In this document: positions 17,428 through 26,781 of the stretch, one piece after another
Numbering within the stretch: position 1 is the first letter of the stretch
How the letters are laid out: each line of letters starts with the position of its first letter
Source: Thermoplasmatota archaeon
GTDB lineage: Archaea; Thermoplasmatota; Penumbrarchaeia; Penumbrarchaeales; Penumbrarchaeaceae
Reading direction: 5' to 3'
Assembly: GCA_029762535.1 (NCBI GenBank)
Contig: JARVGK010000018.1
Location: 1 to 61,491 of the forward strand
Length of the DNA stretch: 61,491 bases
Made by a program: the position numbers and the translations under genes
Notes under the pieces: model-generated
The model's database searches: none
Told to the model about the DNA's origin: nothing
What the model saw: the letters and a program-made list of their open reading frames with translations, nothing else

Positions 17428-18034
17428 GGGATCGGGCCTCCTCGTTCTCAGGGGTCCACCCTCTCGTCGATAGTGACACTACGAGGTCCCCCTGGGTCCG
17501 GTCCAGTATGTAACGGACGGCATCCTGCTTCTTCTTGAGGTTCAACATCCCCGCCGGATAAACCAATCCCTCCATGACCTCGGACAGATCGCGCATGCTC
17601 GCGAAGAGGGACCTGGCCCTGTCATATCTGCTGGCCAGCAGCGCGTTCAATATGCATCTTCTCAACTCGCCGACAGCATCGCATGCGCCCATGACATACG
17701 CCCTTGCGGGGATCCCGATCCCATCCGGCAAGGGTATCTCCCCGTCCGCGATCAGATGAGATAGTATCATGGCCTCCGCGGCCTCGGCCAATGCGTCCTC
17801 CACGAAACCCCATCTTCCGGACATGCCCTCCGGGATGGAGGCGATGAGGGAGGACACACGTTCCTTCAGGTCTTGATCATCGGCCGGTACATCGTTCTTC
17901 ACGCTCAGGGAGATCCTTTCCCTGCAGATGCGGACCAGGGACCTGGACGCGTTGAAAGCCTCCTCCCTCATGCGGTCCTCCCGGTCCAGCTCATCTTTTA
18001 TGATCTCCCTTACCGAGGATGCTCTTTCCATCAT
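17420..18034 (-). CDS. Translin-family protein
   Basis: All-helical 204-residue protein. The family signature is clear near the end: YPAGMLNLKKKQDAVRYILD followed by RTQGDLVVS, and in the middle EAMILSHLIADGEI with IPARAYVMGACDAVGELRR. Eukaryotic translin/TRAX form the C3PO octamer, a ribonuclease processing tRNA leaders and siRNA passenger strands; archaeal versions form similar RNA-binding barrels, some with RNase activity. ATG 18034 is preceded by GAGGAGG at suitable distance. The 8-base overlap with sepS suggests coupled translation and perhaps a tRNA-related role. Confidence 0.88.
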   Translation of the reverse strand: MMERASSVREIIKDELDREDRMREEAFNASRSLVRICRERISLSVKNDVPADDQDLKERVSSLIASIPEGMSGRWGFVEDALAEAAEAMILSHLIADGEIPLPDGIGIPARAYVMGACDAVGELRRCILNALLASRYDRARSLFASMRDLSEVMEGLVYPAGMLNLKKKQDAVRYILDRTQGDLVVSLSTRGWTPENEEARSHE

Positions 18035-18081
18035 TAGAGAATCCTCCTCATCCTTAATAAGAGGTTACCCGGAACCAAGGG

Positions 18082-18750
18082 TCATACGGCTGGGCGCATG
18101 GTATCGACGGGAGGCTTCCTTATCCTTCTGATCGAGGCGAGATAGGTCGATATCAGGCAAAGTCCAACGGAGACCGCGAGAGAGAGAGCGGCCAGAGGGA
18201 GATCTATGACCGGCTGCACGAAGAATAGTCCACCGTCCCCCTTGGAGATCAAATATGCGGCAAGGTTGACTATGAACGGCATTCCGAGGAAGAGGGCCAC
18301 GGTCCAGGAGATGATCCCGATCATTCCTCCCTCGATGAGGAATATCCTCAACACCTCGGCCGTGGAGAAACCTATGGCGCGGAGAACGCCGATCTCAGCC
18401 CTCCTCTCCTCCACGGACATTGCCATTGTGTTGTATACGATGAAGAAGGCCACGATGAGCACCAAGGCCGTCGTCAGGAACATCCAGTGCAGAAGGGCAG
18501 ACCTGGCCTCTTCCGACAGTTCCGGGTCGATGTTGAACTCCGAGAACATATCTATGGAACCTGGTATGTTTCCCCGAAGCAGTCCCTCGTCCTCGTCGAT
18601 CCTCTGGGTGACGCCCAGGAGCATGGAGGAGGTCAGGATCGCAAAGGCGAGCGTTATCGACAGGGTGGCAACGGTCGTGAGCGAGCGGAAGAGACCGTGG
18701 CGAAGATGGGATATGGCATATGACGCTGGGTTGAACGTCCTCCCTATCAT
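18082..18750 (-). CDS. Compact FtsX-like ABC permease, second subunit
   Basis: 222 residues with four membrane helices: one near the N-terminus (TTVATLSITLAFAILTSSML) and three in the C-terminal FtsX domain (MFLTTALVLIVAFFIVYNTM, GMIGIISWTVALFLGMPFIV, LAALSLAVSVGLCLISTYLA). The FtsX coupling stretch VEERRAEIGVLRAIGFSTAE is intact. The extracytoplasmic loop between helices 1 and 2 is only about 50 residues, so the large MacB-type periplasmic domain is missing. Overlaps the ATPase gene by 4 bases. Confidence 0.85.
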   Translation of the reverse strand: MIGRTFNPASYAISHLRHGLFRSLTTVATLSITLAFAILTSSMLLGVTQRIDEDEGLLRGNIPGSIDMFSEFNIDPELSEEARSALLHWMFLTTALVLIVAFFIVYNTMAMSVEERRAEIGVLRAIGFSTAEVLRIFLIEGGMIGIISWTVALFLGMPFIVNLAAYLISKGDGGLFFVQPVIDLPLAALSLAVSVGLCLISTYLASIRRIRKPPVDTMRPAV

Positions 18751-19454
18751 CCGCTATCACCCGCCGGGGCCCTCTTTTGCGGCCCCCCGCGCACGAGCCT
18801 GCCGTCCCTCATCCTCAAACTCCTTCCTGATCTCGAGGCTACAAGCCTGTCGTGAGTGGCCAGTATCAATGTCTTGCCTTCGGAGTTCAGCTCCTTGAAC
18901 AGGGACACGATCTCCCTCGCCGTCTCGGAGTCTATGTTCCCGGTCGGCTCGTCGGCGAGGATCAGCGAGGGATCGTTTATGAGGGCCCTGGCGATCGCCA
19001 CCCTCTGCCTCTCCCCACCGGAGAGCTCCCCTGGGAGATGGCCTTCCCTGTTGGAGAGACCCACCCGCTCCAGGAGCTCCCTCGCCCTGTCGCTCATGTC
19101 CCTACTGTCGAACATCACGGGAACCAGCACGTTCTCCAGGGCCGTGAGCGAGGGGATCAGGTTGAAGAACTGGAATATGAAACCCACGTTGCCCCTTCTG
19201 AAGGCGGCCCTCTGTCCCTCGCTCAGCCTCGTGAGCTCCACCTTTCCTATACGGACGGAGCCCTCATCGGGGACGTCGAGCCCACCTAGCATGTTCAGTA
19301 GCGTCGTCTTGCCTGAACCCGACGGGCCCATGAGGGTGCACATCTCGCCCTTGGCAAGCGTCATGTCCAGTCCGTCAAGGGCGTTCACGTTGGATCCGCC
19401 CACCCTGTACGTCTTCCTTATCCCTTCTACCGTGATGAATTGCCCGTCAGACAT
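18747..19454 (-). CDS. ABC transporter ATP-binding protein, LolD/MacB type
   Basis: 235-residue ATPase of the macrolide/lipoprotein-export class. Walker A MGPSGSGKTTLLNMLGGLD, Q-loop FIFQFFNLIPSLTALENV, signature LSGGERQRVAIARALI, Walker B LILADEPTGNID and H-loop LILATHD are all intact. Membership of the type VII (mechanotransmission) ABC class is inferred from the FtsX partners on both sides. It overlaps each neighbour by 4-8 bases, so all three are made in step. Confidence 0.95.
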   Translation of the reverse strand: MSDGQFITVEGIRKTYRVGGSNVNALDGLDMTLAKGEMCTLMGPSGSGKTTLLNMLGGLDVPDEGSVRIGKVELTRLSEGQRAAFRRGNVGFIFQFFNLIPSLTALENVLVPVMFDSRDMSDRARELLERVGLSNREGHLPGELSGGERQRVAIARALINDPSLILADEPTGNIDSETAREIVSLFKELNSEGKTLILATHDRLVASRSGRSLRMRDGRLVRGGPQKRAPAGDSG

Positions 19455-20100
19455 CCCTGAGCACCTCGTGAGGACTCTTTCTGTTCATCATGATGAGGGG
19501 CGGGAGCATACCCAGTACCCCGGCCACGATCACAATGGCCCCAAGCAGGGCGATCACGGATACGTCCAGAAGCAGGGGGATCCCCAGCCCGCCCCCGCCC
19601 AATGACAGGGGTGCTTCGTCCAGGAAGGGCGCCGATATAGCACCCAGAGCGGCCCCTGAAGCGGTCCCTACCAACATGAGCAGCAGCATGGACGATGCCA
19701 TGAGGGCCGAGACCTCGAAGTGGGAAAGGCCAATGGCCCTCAGCGTGGCGATCTCGAACCTCCTTTCCATGATATGCAGGGATGCCGTGTTGGTCACTAT
19801 CAGTGCGAAGAGTATGGTGCATAGTATAGCGACAAGGTAGGTCCAGCTGTCCATCACCCTCTTCACCTCGAAGAGCTCCTTCTCCTCCTCCGTGGGTTCG
19901 CCGACCCTGTCACTGAAATATTCCTCGAGACCGGCGTCGATCGATGAGAAGATGACTATCAAAAAGGCCAAGGCCGCCATGCCGGACATGGAGAAGATCG
20001 ATCTCGATCTGTTCCTCCAGAGGTCCTTGACCATGTATCTGCCGGGTGTCAGGACGCGTTTTCCGCCTTTTTTTATGCCCTTTTGCCCTTCAGCGTTCAA
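19447..20100 (-). CDS. Compact FtsX-like ABC permease, first subunit
   Basis: 217 residues, start TTG 20100 with GTGGG upstream. Helix 1 is SGMAALAFLIVIFSSIDAGL, then a short loop of about 55 residues, then three helices of the FtsX domain (YLVAILCTILFALIVTNTAS, MLLLMLVGTASGAALGAISA, SVIALLGAIVIVAGVLGM) and the conserved ERRFEIATLRAIGLSHFEVS. The partner at 18082 is similar but distinct, so the transporter is probably a heterodimer with one ATPase. The upstream KaiC-like gene ends 9 bases before. Confidence 0.85.
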   Translation of the reverse strand: MNAEGQKGIKKGGKRVLTPGRYMVKDLWRNRSRSIFSMSGMAALAFLIVIFSSIDAGLEEYFSDRVGEPTEEEKELFEVKRVMDSWTYLVAILCTILFALIVTNTASLHIMERRFEIATLRAIGLSHFEVSALMASSMLLLMLVGTASGAALGAISAPFLDEAPLSLGGGGLGIPLLLDVSVIALLGAIVIVAGVLGMLPPLIMMNRKSPHEVLRDV

Positions 20101-20109
20101 GGTATCCCA

Positions 20110-20814
20110 CTATCCGATGATGATCGTGTCCTGGGCGGCCACATATATTCCACCCTTTCCGATCCTGATGGGGCGCAGGTGCTCGTCGAAGTTGCCCCCC
20201 CTCATCTTGTCTATGGAGATGGCCCTTACCCTCACTCCCTTGACCATCTCACTGTGCAGCCTTATCACGCCCCTTGTCAGGTATCCCTCCACCGGAAGCT
20301 CCGTCCCGTTGGTCTCGGTTATCAGGACCGAGGTTATGGGATGGTCCTCTTCGGTGGTCACGCTCGATAGGACCCTCATGATGGAGAGTATCCTCCTCCT
20401 CGCCCTGAACGCATCGGGCTCCATGGTCCTGATCGAGGTGGTCGAGTCGAGGACCACCCTCGTTGGCTTGAACCTCAACAGCTGGGCCGGAAGCTCCTGG
20501 TCCAGATAGGTCAGGGAGGAGATGTCCCCATCCTTCTCCACGTCCTCCGGAGACAGGTCCATGATCTTTATCGAGGGGTCCATCATGTCGAGGGAGTCCA
20601 TGTTCGCCCTGATCTCGTCATGGGGCTCATCCAGTGTGACGTAGAGGGTCTGTTCCCCCTTGATCGCCCCTTCATGGAGGAACTGCCATCCCAAAATGCT
20701 CTTTCCAGCCCCTGGACCTCCCATAACGGCATAAGGCCTGCCCTCGATAAGACCGCCTTTGAGCATGGAATCGAGTCCAGAGATCCCCGTCGATATCCTC
20801 CTGTTGAGCGCCAT
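20110..20814 (-). CDS. KaiC-like RecA-superfamily ATPase
   Basis: Single-domain KaiC/RadA-like protein of 234 residues. ISTGISGLDSMLKGGLIEG opens the fold, Walker A is GGPGAGKSILGWQFL, the catalytic-Glu strand reads TLYVTLDEPHDE and Walker B TRVVLDSTTSIR. Such short KaiC-like archaeal proteins act in signalling to motility, transcription or membrane systems. ATG 20814 has GGGAGGG eight bases upstream. It heads the operon with the FtsX-ABC-FtsX transporter, 9 bases apart, which is an uncommon partnership and may mean that it controls the exporter. Confidence 0.85.
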   Translation of the reverse strand: MALNRRISTGISGLDSMLKGGLIEGRPYAVMGGPGAGKSILGWQFLHEGAIKGEQTLYVTLDEPHDEIRANMDSLDMMDPSIKIMDLSPEDVEKDGDISSLTYLDQELPAQLLRFKPTRVVLDSTTSIRTMEPDAFRARRRILSIMRVLSSVTTEEDHPITSVLITETNGTELPVEGYLTRGVIRLHSEMVKGVRVRAISIDKMRGGNFDEHLRPIRIGKGGIYVAAQDTIIIG

Positions 20815-20902
20815 GTATTTCCCTCCCGCACTTCGACCGTTCCAAAGAAATGGACCGTCCGATTAAACCCTTTCGGTGTGGTGACCGTAAGATAATATCA
20901 GG

Positions 20903-20910
20903 TTATATAA
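20903..20910 (+). promoter_or_regulatory. TATA box of the EamA transporter gene
   Basis: TTATATAA lies 29 bases upstream of ATG 20939, in the divergent spacer between the KaiC-like gene and the EamA gene. GGGAGAGG follows before the start codon. Confidence 0.6.
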
Positions 20911-20938
20911 ATGACCGTAGTTCGGGAGAGGATACATC

Positions 20939-21946
20939 ATGGACGATCGACCCGAGGTACACGGACATCGAAGGCTGGGTCTCGCAGGGATCGCGATCCT
21001 GTCGATGGCGATGTTCGGAACGAGTTTCTGGGGCATCGTCCTCGCCCTGCGCGGCATACCTCCCGTCACCATGGCGTTCCTCCGCCCACTTATCGCCTCG
21101 ATCTCCCTCATATGCTTCTTCTTCATCATAGGCAAGTGCAGGGTGCTGGGAGGGTTCCGCGGACTCTTCACGGCGGGGATCGGGGGCAGAATGCCCATCC
21201 TTCCGATACTCGGCACGGCCATGTTCGGGTCGGTTCTACCCAACATACTGCAGAATATCGGCATGCTCATGATGGACCCGGGATCCACTTCCACCCTGGC
21301 CTCCCTGATCCAGGGAGGCGGCCCCGTATTCACGATCCTTCTGGCCTCGGTGGTACTCAAGGAGAGGATCGGGGTGTTCAAGGTCGCGGGTCTCTTCATC
21401 GTGGTCCCGGCCACCTTCTTCCTGTCCGCATACTCGTCCGAGGGGTTCAGCCTTACATCCAAAGAGACGGTGGGCGGCCTGCTGAACCTGCTCACGGCCG
21501 TCAGTTACTCCGTCTCCGCGATGTTCCTCAAGATCGCCCTGAACAGGGGAGCTAGGCCCGAGAGGCTGATCATCATGAACGGTCTTTTGGCGGGGCTCAT
21601 GACGGCGCCCGTGCTTGCCGTCTTCTGCATAGCCGGATGGGAGGACCCCGCCTCCATCTTGAACGCCTCAGCGGAATCCTTGCTCGCACTCTTCTACGTC
21701 TCTTTCGGGATCTATGCCGTTTCCGGGCTGCTTTGGTACAGAGCATACCGGAGCGACGAGGTTTCGAGGATCACCTTCTACGTGTTCCTGCTTCCGCTGT
21801 TCTCCGCTGTATGGGGCTACGCCATGCTGGGGGAGAGGCTCTCACCGCCCCAGCTCGCAGCAGGGATACTGGTCCTCGTCGGGGTGGGGATCGCACAGGT
21901 CAGAACGAGGGTCCGGACCAGGGTAAACCCTATATATCCAAGATAG
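20939..21946 (+). CDS. EamA (DMT-superfamily) permease
   Basis: Ten membrane helices in two EamA halves over 335 residues: AILSMAMFGTSFWGIVLALR begins the first half and LLNLLTAVSYSVSAMFLKIA the second, closing with FYVFLLPLFSAVWGYAMLGE and LAAGILVLVGVGIAQVR. The conserved end-of-half motif VVLKERIGVFKVAGLFIVVP is seen at about residue 140. DMT carriers export or import amino acids, sugars or metabolites; the substrate cannot be read off. Its 3' end contains CCTATATATCC, likely the TATA box of the next gene. Confidence 0.9.
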   Translation: MDDRPEVHGHRRLGLAGIAILSMAMFGTSFWGIVLALRGIPPVTMAFLRPLIASISLICFFFIIGKCRVLGGFRGLFTAGIGGRMPILPILGTAMFGSVLPNILQNIGMLMMDPGSTSTLASLIQGGGPVFTILLASVVLKERIGVFKVAGLFIVVPATFFLSAYSSEGFSLTSKETVGGLLNLLTAVSYSVSAMFLKIALNRGARPERLIIMNGLLAGLMTAPVLAVFCIAGWEDPASILNASAESLLALFYVSFGIYAVSGLLWYRAYRSDEVSRITFYVFLLPLFSAVWGYAMLGERLSPPQLAAGILVLVGVGIAQVRTRVRTRVNPIYPR

Positions 21947-21971
21947 GACATCATGCCCTTGGGTATGGATA

Positions 21972-24710
21972 ATGCCAAGAAACGCCTTTATCGCCTTGCT
22001 CGTTCCGTTGATGCTCGTTATGGTGTCGTATGCGGCAACAGGGACCCCTAGACGGCCGGACCCCGTCCTTGACCTGGACGGCTCCGCCGATGTGCCGACC
22101 TGGCATACCGACGATTTCTGGAACTACACCACCGAGTTCACCTACGGGCTGGACCTGGGCCTGTTCACCGTCAATATACCTTTCAGCGGATGGCTCAACA
22201 TGAGCGTGGACATGCTGTTCACGGAATCGACGGGGGACCGCGATCCGGTCTACATCTTGGGGATCGACGGCAATATCAGCGGGGGCCTCAACGTTCCATT
22301 CTACGGCGAGGTCCTGATCTACCTGGACATAGACGGCTACTTCTGGCAGAGGATGCAGGACCTGGCCCTGTACAGGATGGTTGCCAACGTGACGGTCGAA
22401 GGGACAGAATCATATCTCAACGGATACTACCCGTTCGGTTACGAATACTACCCTCCTCTGGAGGAATACGACTTCCCCCTGATCCCCGGGGAGAACTGGA
22501 CCACCAGCGTCAAGGCCTCCCTCCCCTTCTCGCCGGAGTCCCCCGGGATCGATCTTGCCCTGCGCTCCGAGTGCCTCAACGTGAGCTCCCGGACGGTCCC
22601 CGCAGGGACCTTTGACGTCTGGCCCGTCACCACCTCGGAGGGTGGCACCCTGATGTACAACGAAACCGTCGGGAACGCCGTCTTCCGAAGCCTGTACATC
22701 GAAGCTGACAGCATCTCCATGGACATACCCATAGAGCTCGGTCTTTACAGGCACAGGCCATCCGCGGTACTGCGTGTTTGGGTGGACAGCGAGCAGCCTG
22801 TCTGGGCCGGTGAGGACCTCACCCTGAAGGGGTATTACGGAGGGATCATGGCGACGATCAGCATATTCGTCCCCGGAAGCACCCTCGCGGCAACCACGAC
22901 GGTCCTAGGAGGTCCTAGGGAATTCTCAGTGAACCTGAAAGCCCCTTGGAAGGCGGATGACACGCCCACCCTGATCGACCATTCCAGCCTCGGTGTGCTG
23001 GCCCTGGCCGTGGGAACATCCACGGGCTATGCCGTATGCACTCTGACCACCAAGGCGACGGACCTGAACATCAATGACACCATGGTATCCTCGCACAGCA
23101 CCGGATACGGCACATTGGACCACCCCTTCATCATCGATATCACGGTGGGGAACCCGTCCAATTTCGCAGCTGGCACCTTCGACATCATGCTGATGGTGGA
23201 GGATCCCACAGGAAACACGAGCGGGACGACACACGGCCCCTATTCGCTTCCCGCCGGTGAGGTGATGACCGTCGAAGCCCCGTACAAGCCCGACATGCCC
23301 GGGAACCACAGCTTCACGGTCGTCTTGGACCCCTTCAACGACATCCGGGAGATCGATGAGGACAACAACACGGCCAGAGGGCTGTTCTTCGTAGATGAGA
23401 GGGCGCCCCTGGTCTGGAACCTGTCGCCGGATGAGGGAGACCTGTATTTGAACGAGGGGGAGGCTTTGCACTTCGCAGTGAACGTGACGCGATACGGAGA
23501 GAGCATGGAAGGTGTATGGACCCTGGACGGCGATAATGTCGGTTCGGGACAGGACCATACCTTCTCGGCGAACCACACTGGCCCTCTCTCTCACAGGGAT
23601 GTCCCTTACATCATCGCCTTCAACCTCGATGAGGATTCATATTTCGAGGGTGAGAAGGGCGGGGCATACTGGGAGATACACGTGATCGATGTCGACAGGC
23701 CTCCCGTGATCGATGGATCCATCCCGCCTGATATGAACGTATCGATAAACGAGGGCGAACAGGAGACATTCAGCGTCACGGTCAGCGATCCGGACGGGGA
23801 CGACGTGGAACTGGTCTGGTCCGTCAACGGCGAGTTTAGAGCGAGCGGAAGCTCGTTGACGTTCTTCTCCCATTTCACGGGCGAGAACTCCTCGGAAGGC
23901 TCCCCCTATCACATCAGCCTTTTGGCCACAAGCAGGGAGCTGAACGCATCGGTCTCGTGGACCCTCCACGTCATCGACGTCGACCGGCCCTTCGAGGCGT
24001 TATTCGAACCGGAGGAGGAGAACATAACCCTCCGGGATAACACTTCCATCCCACTTCGCTTTTCAGCATACGACCCGGACGGGGATCCCATACGCTCCAA
24101 CTGGACCTACCTGGGTTCTTATCATGAGGATGTGGACAACATCACCCTGAACGTGACGGGTATGGGATTGATCCACAACCAAACCTTTGATGTGAGCCTG
24201 AACCTCTCCTCCGGTTCCTTCGTAACCGCCCGGACCTGGCGGGTCACCTATCAGAGCCCCCTCCCAGTCCCTGAGCCCCCTGAACCCGAGGCTGAACCTC
24301 CAAAGGGCGTCATCGTTATATCCCCCGCAGAGGGCGCCGTGTTCCTCAAGGGGGACCCGATCACGCTCAGGGTGGTGGATTCGGACGATAGAGAGGTGAA
24401 CTACACCTGGACGATGGATGGAGTGACCTACTACGGCATGGAAGTGCTGGTCCCGGCCCTTGAGGTCGGCAACCACACGGTCCTTCTCAACGCGTCGGTC
24501 TCCGATCCGGCGACCGCGTGGGTCCTGATCGAGAGGGGCTTCAGCGTCCGGGACACGGAAACCATCGATGTGAGGCCACCCGAGGACGAGCCGAGTTCGG
24601 GGTGGTTCATCATCCTCTTCCTTCTCATGGCCCTTGCGGTCCTTGCCGCGTTGATAATCTTTGTCGTTGTACGAAGGAAGCGAGGCGGCGATGTATGGAG
24701 CGAGGAGTGA
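21972..24710 (+). CDS. Large membrane-anchored surface protein with CARDB and Ig-like repeats
   Basis: 912 residues. Signal peptide FIALLVPLMLVMVSYAAT; N-terminal beta-rich domain of unknown type (residues about 30-370) with many N-glycosylation sites; a CARDB domain at about 375-475 (DITVGNPSNFAAGTFDIMLM ending DEDNNTARG); several Ig-like units with DRPPVI and DPDGDDVELVW patterns; anchor FIILFLLMALAVLAALIIFV and tail RRKRGGDVWSEE. The CARDB domain is a cell-adhesion module. TATA-like TATATATC sits about 35 bases upstream of ATG 21972. It is a probable S-layer-associated scaffold, function unknown. Confidence 0.8.
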   Translation: MPRNAFIALLVPLMLVMVSYAATGTPRRPDPVLDLDGSADVPTWHTDDFWNYTTEFTYGLDLGLFTVNIPFSGWLNMSVDMLFTESTGDRDPVYILGIDGNISGGLNVPFYGEVLIYLDIDGYFWQRMQDLALYRMVANVTVEGTESYLNGYYPFGYEYYPPLEEYDFPLIPGENWTTSVKASLPFSPESPGIDLALRSECLNVSSRTVPAGTFDVWPVTTSEGGTLMYNETVGNAVFRSLYIEADSISMDIPIELGLYRHRPSAVLRVWVDSEQPVWAGEDLTLKGYYGGIMATISIFVPGSTLAATTTVLGGPREFSVNLKAPWKADDTPTLIDHSSLGVLALAVGTSTGYAVCTLTTKATDLNINDTMVSSHSTGYGTLDHPFIIDITVGNPSNFAAGTFDIMLMVEDPTGNTSGTTHGPYSLPAGEVMTVEAPYKPDMPGNHSFTVVLDPFNDIREIDEDNNTARGLFFVDERAPLVWNLSPDEGDLYLNEGEALHFAVNVTRYGESMEGVWTLDGDNVGSGQDHTFSANHTGPLSHRDVPYIIAFNLDEDSYFEGEKGGAYWEIHVIDVDRPPVIDGSIPPDMNVSINEGEQETFSVTVSDPDGDDVELVWSVNGEFRASGSSLTFFSHFTGENSSEGSPYHISLLATSRELNASVSWTLHVIDVDRPFEALFEPEEENITLRDNTSIPLRFSAYDPDGDPIRSNWTYLGSYHEDVDNITLNVTGMGLIHNQTFDVSLNLSSGSFVTARTWRVTYQSPLPVPEPPEPEAEPPKGVIVISPAEGAVFLKGDPITLRVVDSDDREVNYTWTMDGVTYYGMEVLVPALEVGNHTVLLNASVSDPATAWVLIERGFSVRDTETIDVRPPEDEPSSGWFIILFLLMALAVLAALIIFVVVRRKRGGDVWSEE

Positions 24711-24732
24711 TCAGTCATTATAATGGGCTTCC

Positions 24733-26649
24733 TCAGTCGAAGATGCCGATGAGGAAAAGCCCCATGACGATAACTATGAACATAAGGAGCAGCGCGATCC
24801 TCGAAAGCCATATGTGAACGGGCCTCAAGTTCCTGGTCCTTCTTATGAATTTGAAATGAATGAAGCCCAGAGCGGGCGAGCTCAGGAGCATTACGGCGGT
24901 GATCCCGCCCAGGATCGAATGGAGGGTGCCCAAATGCCCCGATCCGGCCCTCCCGACCATGTAAATGCCCACGGCGAGGCCTATGACCGTCGATATGGCT
25001 CCTGCCACCCCTGCCCCCTTGTGGGCCTTCAGCCACCATTTCGTCTTCCTGGAGGTGTAGAGTATGATCGTCGAAGCGGCCATGAGAACAAGCCCTCCTG
25101 TCATGAAGATGGCATGCACCGGCCATAGGACCGGGGCCTTCCTCTCGGAGGAATCCCCTGTCGCCAGATCTATCTCCAGATATCCCCTCCTCGCCTGGGC
25201 GGCAGCATGCTGAGAGGTATGGTCATCCTCATCTCCCAGGGCCCAGATCAGCTTCAGGACCCCTTGGGGGTCTATCGGTTTGTCGTAGCGGTCGCCGGTG
25301 ACTAGCTTGCGTGTGAACTCGATCACCGTCCAACCGCCCGATTGGCTCCCCCCGAACTCCAGTATGTCATCGGTCCCGCCGATTTCCGTATCCGGAGGGT
25401 GAGGGCCGTAATTCCCCTGTGAGAAGCAGTCGAGTATATGCGCCGCTCCGGAGCCGTCGACCCATCCTATGATCATATCCGCGTCCTTCATCAATGTGGT
25501 GGGCTCGAGGCCGATGGATATCCATCCCGTCGTCCTACCTCTGATCGCCATCCGGATGTTCTCTCCCTCTATTCTCCAGTGTATCTCGAGGTCCCCATCG
25601 GCGGCGGTCGCCTTGTATTCGTACTCGCTGCCGCCGATAACTCCGTCCAGGGTCGCGTCCTTCGTGGACGCGAGGACATCGAACTCGTACCTGGCATCGT
25701 TCTTCTCGTAGGGATCCCTGGAGGCATCAATGGTGATCCTCTCCTCATCATCACTATCGAGCACAGGGGCGGTGTACGTGAACTCGTAATCCCCGCCTCC
25801 TTTCTCCGTCACCGCGCCCACGCTTCCGATCCTCGCCTCGACAGAGACCTGAGCGCCGGTCACCGGGCCATCCTGCACGGACAAACTCACAATGAATGAT
25901 ACTTCCGCTCCCGAGGCGACCTGCTTCGTCTGAGGCATCAAGGAGATCCTGATCCTGTCGTCAGGGATATCGGAGTCGGATATGGTGAAGGACAGGGAGG
26001 CCGAGCTGTCGTTGTAACCGTTCCTGGAACCGGTAATTGTCATCGTCTCCGTCACGTCGGTTTCGACCTCTGGTGCCTCGTAGGTGAACTGGTATCCGCC
26101 GAGGCCAAGCGCCTCGACCTCCGATACGGACCCGTGGGATATCTCGAACCTGAACGATACGCCGTCGACCGTCTCCGTTCCGGAATAGGCGTTTATGGTG
26201 AAGTCCCGCGTTTGCCCCTCTTCGATCCCGGTTATCGAAGGTGAGACCTCTATTCTCATGTCCTGCCTGGGGCCTGTTACGGTCATCTCCTCCGTCATCT
26301 CTCCGGCCAAGTTGCACACCGTCCTGACGGAAAGGACATCGCCGTCGACGGCAGGTACGGTATAATAGTACGTGAAGGTGCCCTGGGTCGGTTGGCTCGT
26401 ATACGTATTTGTGGAATACACCGCCCCGTTCTTGGATACCTCGACCGTCTCGATGTAGTGGTAGTTTGGAGTGGGTGTATTATGGGTGATCGAGACGGCA
26501 AGCGTGCTGTTATCGATGTTGTAGTCGAGGGCCATGCTCGCGGCGGGATGGCCGAACGAACCGCCGGATAAGATGAACAAACCACTGATCACCAAGACGG
26601 CGACGATGGCCCCGCAAGACGATGGATACAAGAGCTCGCGATATGACAC
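24733..26649 (-). CDS. DOMON domain-cytochrome b561-like membrane protein
   Basis: Start GTG 26649 (VSYRELLYPSSCGAIVAVLV) is chosen because AAAGGAGG precedes it by about seven bases; the frame is open further upstream but into promoter sequence. A signal anchor is followed by about three Ig-like domains, then a DOMON domain (TTGWISIGLEPTTLMKDADM, IEFTRKLVTGD, LIWALGDEDD) that in this family binds heme b or sugars. The C-terminus has five helices with histidines in each expected place (WPVHAIFMTGG, WLKAHKGAGVAG, LHSILGGI, FIHFKFIRR, VHIWLSRIALLL), as in cytochrome b561. It probably moves electrons across the membrane to or from an external donor. Confidence 0.85.
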   Translation of the reverse strand: MSYRELLYPSSCGAIVAVLVISGLFILSGGSFGHPAASMALDYNIDNSTLAVSITHNTPTPNYHYIETVEVSKNGAVYSTNTYTSQPTQGTFTYYYTVPAVDGDVLSVRTVCNLAGEMTEEMTVTGPRQDMRIEVSPSITGIEEGQTRDFTINAYSGTETVDGVSFRFEISHGSVSEVEALGLGGYQFTYEAPEVETDVTETMTITGSRNGYNDSSASLSFTISDSDIPDDRIRISLMPQTKQVASGAEVSFIVSLSVQDGPVTGAQVSVEARIGSVGAVTEKGGGDYEFTYTAPVLDSDDEERITIDASRDPYEKNDARYEFDVLASTKDATLDGVIGGSEYEYKATAADGDLEIHWRIEGENIRMAIRGRTTGWISIGLEPTTLMKDADMIIGWVDGSGAAHILDCFSQGNYGPHPPDTEIGGTDDILEFGGSQSGGWTVIEFTRKLVTGDRYDKPIDPQGVLKLIWALGDEDDHTSQHAAAQARRGYLEIDLATGDSSERKAPVLWPVHAIFMTGGLVLMAASTIILYTSRKTKWWLKAHKGAGVAGAISTVIGLAVGIYMVGRAGSGHLGTLHSILGGITAVMLLSSPALGFIHFKFIRRTRNLRPVHIWLSRIALLLMFIVIVMGLFLIGIFD

Positions 26650-26781
26650 CTGGCTTCCTCCTTTAAGCATTACCCCGCTATCGATATATACGTGAACATA
26701 AAAAATACTTTGCTGGTACATCAGAACGATTTGGGATATTATTAAATGGCTCGTGCCCATACAGGTCCAGGGGAAATAGGA
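26650..26781. promoter_or_regulatory. Divergent promoter region, DOMON-b561 and gap
   Basis: This 132-base spacer separates two divergent starts. GGATATTATTAAATGG near 26733-26748 is a plausible TATA region for the rightward GAPDH gene, and CGATATATACG near 26682-26692 for the leftward gene, followed by the AAAGGAGG ribosome site. Confidence 0.5.
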
